A program made the translations under genes and the position numbers. The notes under the pieces were generated by a model. That model was not told the DNA's origin. It did not search any database and was given only the letters and a program-made list of their open reading frames with translations. A stretch of DNA of 21,336 nucleotides from assembly GCA_027596195.1 (NCBI GenBank), contig JADGJG010000395.1, positions 1 to 21,336 on the forward strand, given 5' to 3'. The stretch comes from Podochytrium sp. JEL0797 (lineage: Eukaryota; Chytridiomycota; Chytridiomycetes; Chytridiales; Chytriomycetaceae). Of the stretch, positions 20,288 through 21,336 are shown in pieces. The stretch's first letter is position 1, and each line of letters starts with the position of its first letter.

Positions 20288-20293
20288 AATAAA
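20288..20293 (+). terminator. Poly(A) signal of RPL14
   Basis: AATAAATAAATA begins about seven nt after the RPL14 stop. The convergent minus-strand gene ends only 72 bp away at 20354. Confidence 0.5.
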
Positions 20294-20353
20294 TAAATAT
20301 ATTCTCTCATCTTTGATAGGAAAATAACTAAGAGGTATTGAGTACGCCGACGC

Positions 20354-20804
20354 TCATGGTTTTGCACCGCTAGGCCTTCTTTTATTTTCTGTTTGGATGC
20401 ACCAGATTCGCGTGATCTTTTTGCATTGGCATGTGATGGTGAGGCATTCGGTGGGCTTGGTGAGCAAATAATGTTGATTTTGTAGTTTTTCGCGTTTCGC
20501 CATCATGGACTTGGCTTGTTTGCGCATGGCCGCATCCGGATATCTGCACGGCATGACTTGTTTCACATGTGGGAATCCAAAAAATTGTCAAACACGAAAC
20601 AAAACAAAAGAAGAGAAAATACAAACCCAAAATCTTGTTCCCGCCCACCTTCTTCACCATGCCGCCATTGGTAAACTGCAGAGTGATGAAGACGTGGTGC
20701 CGTGAGTTGAAGTTGGCGCGCTCGTGAACCAGAAAATCCGCCTGCTGCTTCACCAATAGGTCGCGGCACCTGACTCCGTCCGCGTTTTCGGCAGCCTCAC
20801 ACAT
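20354..20804 (-). CDS. Unrecognised small protein, probably the 3' part of a longer spliced gene
   Basis: Exons are 20804-20627 and 20556-20354, joined over a 70-nt intron (gtttgt...caag), 126 residues from the first in-frame ATG. The first exon contains DLLVKQQADFLVHERANF and HHVFITLQFTNGG, which look like a helix followed by beta strands. The second is Lys/Arg- and Cys-rich (MPCRYPD, ECLTITCQCKK). The exon 1 frame stays open upstream to a possible acceptor (gatctcag at 20886), reading sensible residues such as SEQDSADFNHTRRL. The true gene may therefore start further right and include the fragment at 21185-21334. I do not recognise a family. Confidence 0.5.
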
Positions 20805-21184
20805 TGTAGTGCAAACCAAACGCCTTGTGTGATTGAAATCGGCTGAGTCTTGCTCGCTATTTTGGGGGACTTTTCTTCCCTCAGCCTGAGATCAAATCCC
20901 CAGTGGCAAAACAAAGCTCCTCGCTGCTTCGACGACCACTGGCTCCACCATCCTGAAACTTGGCATAGAGATTTGCGAGAAGCATCAATTACTTGGAGCC
21001 GCAGCTCGATCCGATCGACACGTCCTTTCTTGAGATATGAGCCATCAAAGTAGACTGACTTTTTGCGTTTGGCAGACCCAACAGAAACGTCCCGTTATCG
21101 CCCAATCGTCCTCAACTTTTGACCATGGATAAAGACGTACTATTTACATCTACTGGAGGTTAGGGACTTCCATCACTCGCAAAC
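20805..21184 (-). other. Probable exon/intron region linking two minus-strand coding pieces
   Basis: Short open stretches on the minus strand look coding but in different frames: one with YFDGSYLKKGRVDR (about 20990-21055), one with FCWVCQTQK (a CxxC, about 21065-21100), and the extension of the 20804 exon up to 20885. Several GT/AG pairs could link them, and I could not choose a single model. No plus-strand gene is supported. Confidence 0.35.
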
Positions 21185-21334
21185 CTGGATCACGATTGCG
21201 TCCATGATCCAGTTGGTCCTCAACTTGGCAGCTCCCGTTGGATCTATGTTAGGCACATTGGAGTTAGATGTTTGCATTGTTCTTGTTGTTGGGGATCTCG
21301 CATCCTCCTCGCTACTTTCGTCTTCGCTTTCCGT
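21185..21334 (-). CDS. Partial coding exon at the right edge, unrecognised
   Basis: Minus-strand frame of 50 codons entering from outside the window. It begins with an acidic Ser-rich stretch (TESEDESSEED) and continues to KLRTNWIMDAIVIQ, then a possible donor gtttgc at 21184. It probably belongs to the same gene as 20354-20804. No start codon or family is assignable. A ctaac branch-like site lies in the putative intron near 21160. Confidence 0.4.
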
Positions 21335-21336
21335 GT

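Overview
The window is eukaryotic nuclear DNA, most likely from a zoosporic (chytrid-type) fungus. The evidence is many short GT-AG introns (44-97 nt), genes packed on both strands with little intergenic DNA, a fungal-looking ribosomal protein L14, and a MICOS subunit beside a large REJ/GPS surface receptor of the kind zoosporic lineages keep. The lineage is an inference. No prokaryotic operons, tRNA, rRNA, CRISPR or transposons were seen.

Layout: 1-88 is an almost pure C tract, probably a contig-edge artefact. 526-1347 (+) is a four-exon PRL/PTP4A-type phosphatase without the usual prenylation box. 1443-3945 (+) is a spliced gene that I assembled from four exons. It has a disordered acidic N-terminus, a multi-pass membrane block, a middle domain and a long C-terminal coiled coil; the family is not recognised. 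4454-5536 (-) is a single-exon F-box-like/LRR protein, and just past its 3' end lies a collapsed partial duplicate of it (4150-4386). 5696-6392 (+) is a three-exon MIC26/MIC27-like MICOS subunit, divergent from the LRR gene.

The centre and right hold two very large minus-strand genes. 13896-6668 is a seven-exon, about 2298-residue type I surface protein. In order it has a signal peptide, a Ser/Thr-rich stalk with a near-identical tandem repeat, Cys-rich modules, a TIG-like domain, REJ/PKD-like repeats, a GPS-like motif, one membrane helix and a cytoplasmic tail. 19038-13919 is a four-exon, about 1636-residue mostly disordered protein. It has a (AAC)22-encoded Asn tract, poly-Pro, a central hydrophobic hairpin, an RYSS-type repeat and an RGG-like tail.

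To the right, divergent from the disordered gene, is ribosomal protein L14 (19714-20281, +) with a full CRE palindrome upstream. An unrecognised minus-strand spliced gene (20354-20804) follows, probably continuing through further exons to the right edge (21185-21334). The genes do not form an obvious pathway. The two giant minus-strand proteins are neighbours in tandem with only about 22 bp between stop and proposed start, which is worth checking. All splice models come from reading frame, phase and GT/AG sites alone.
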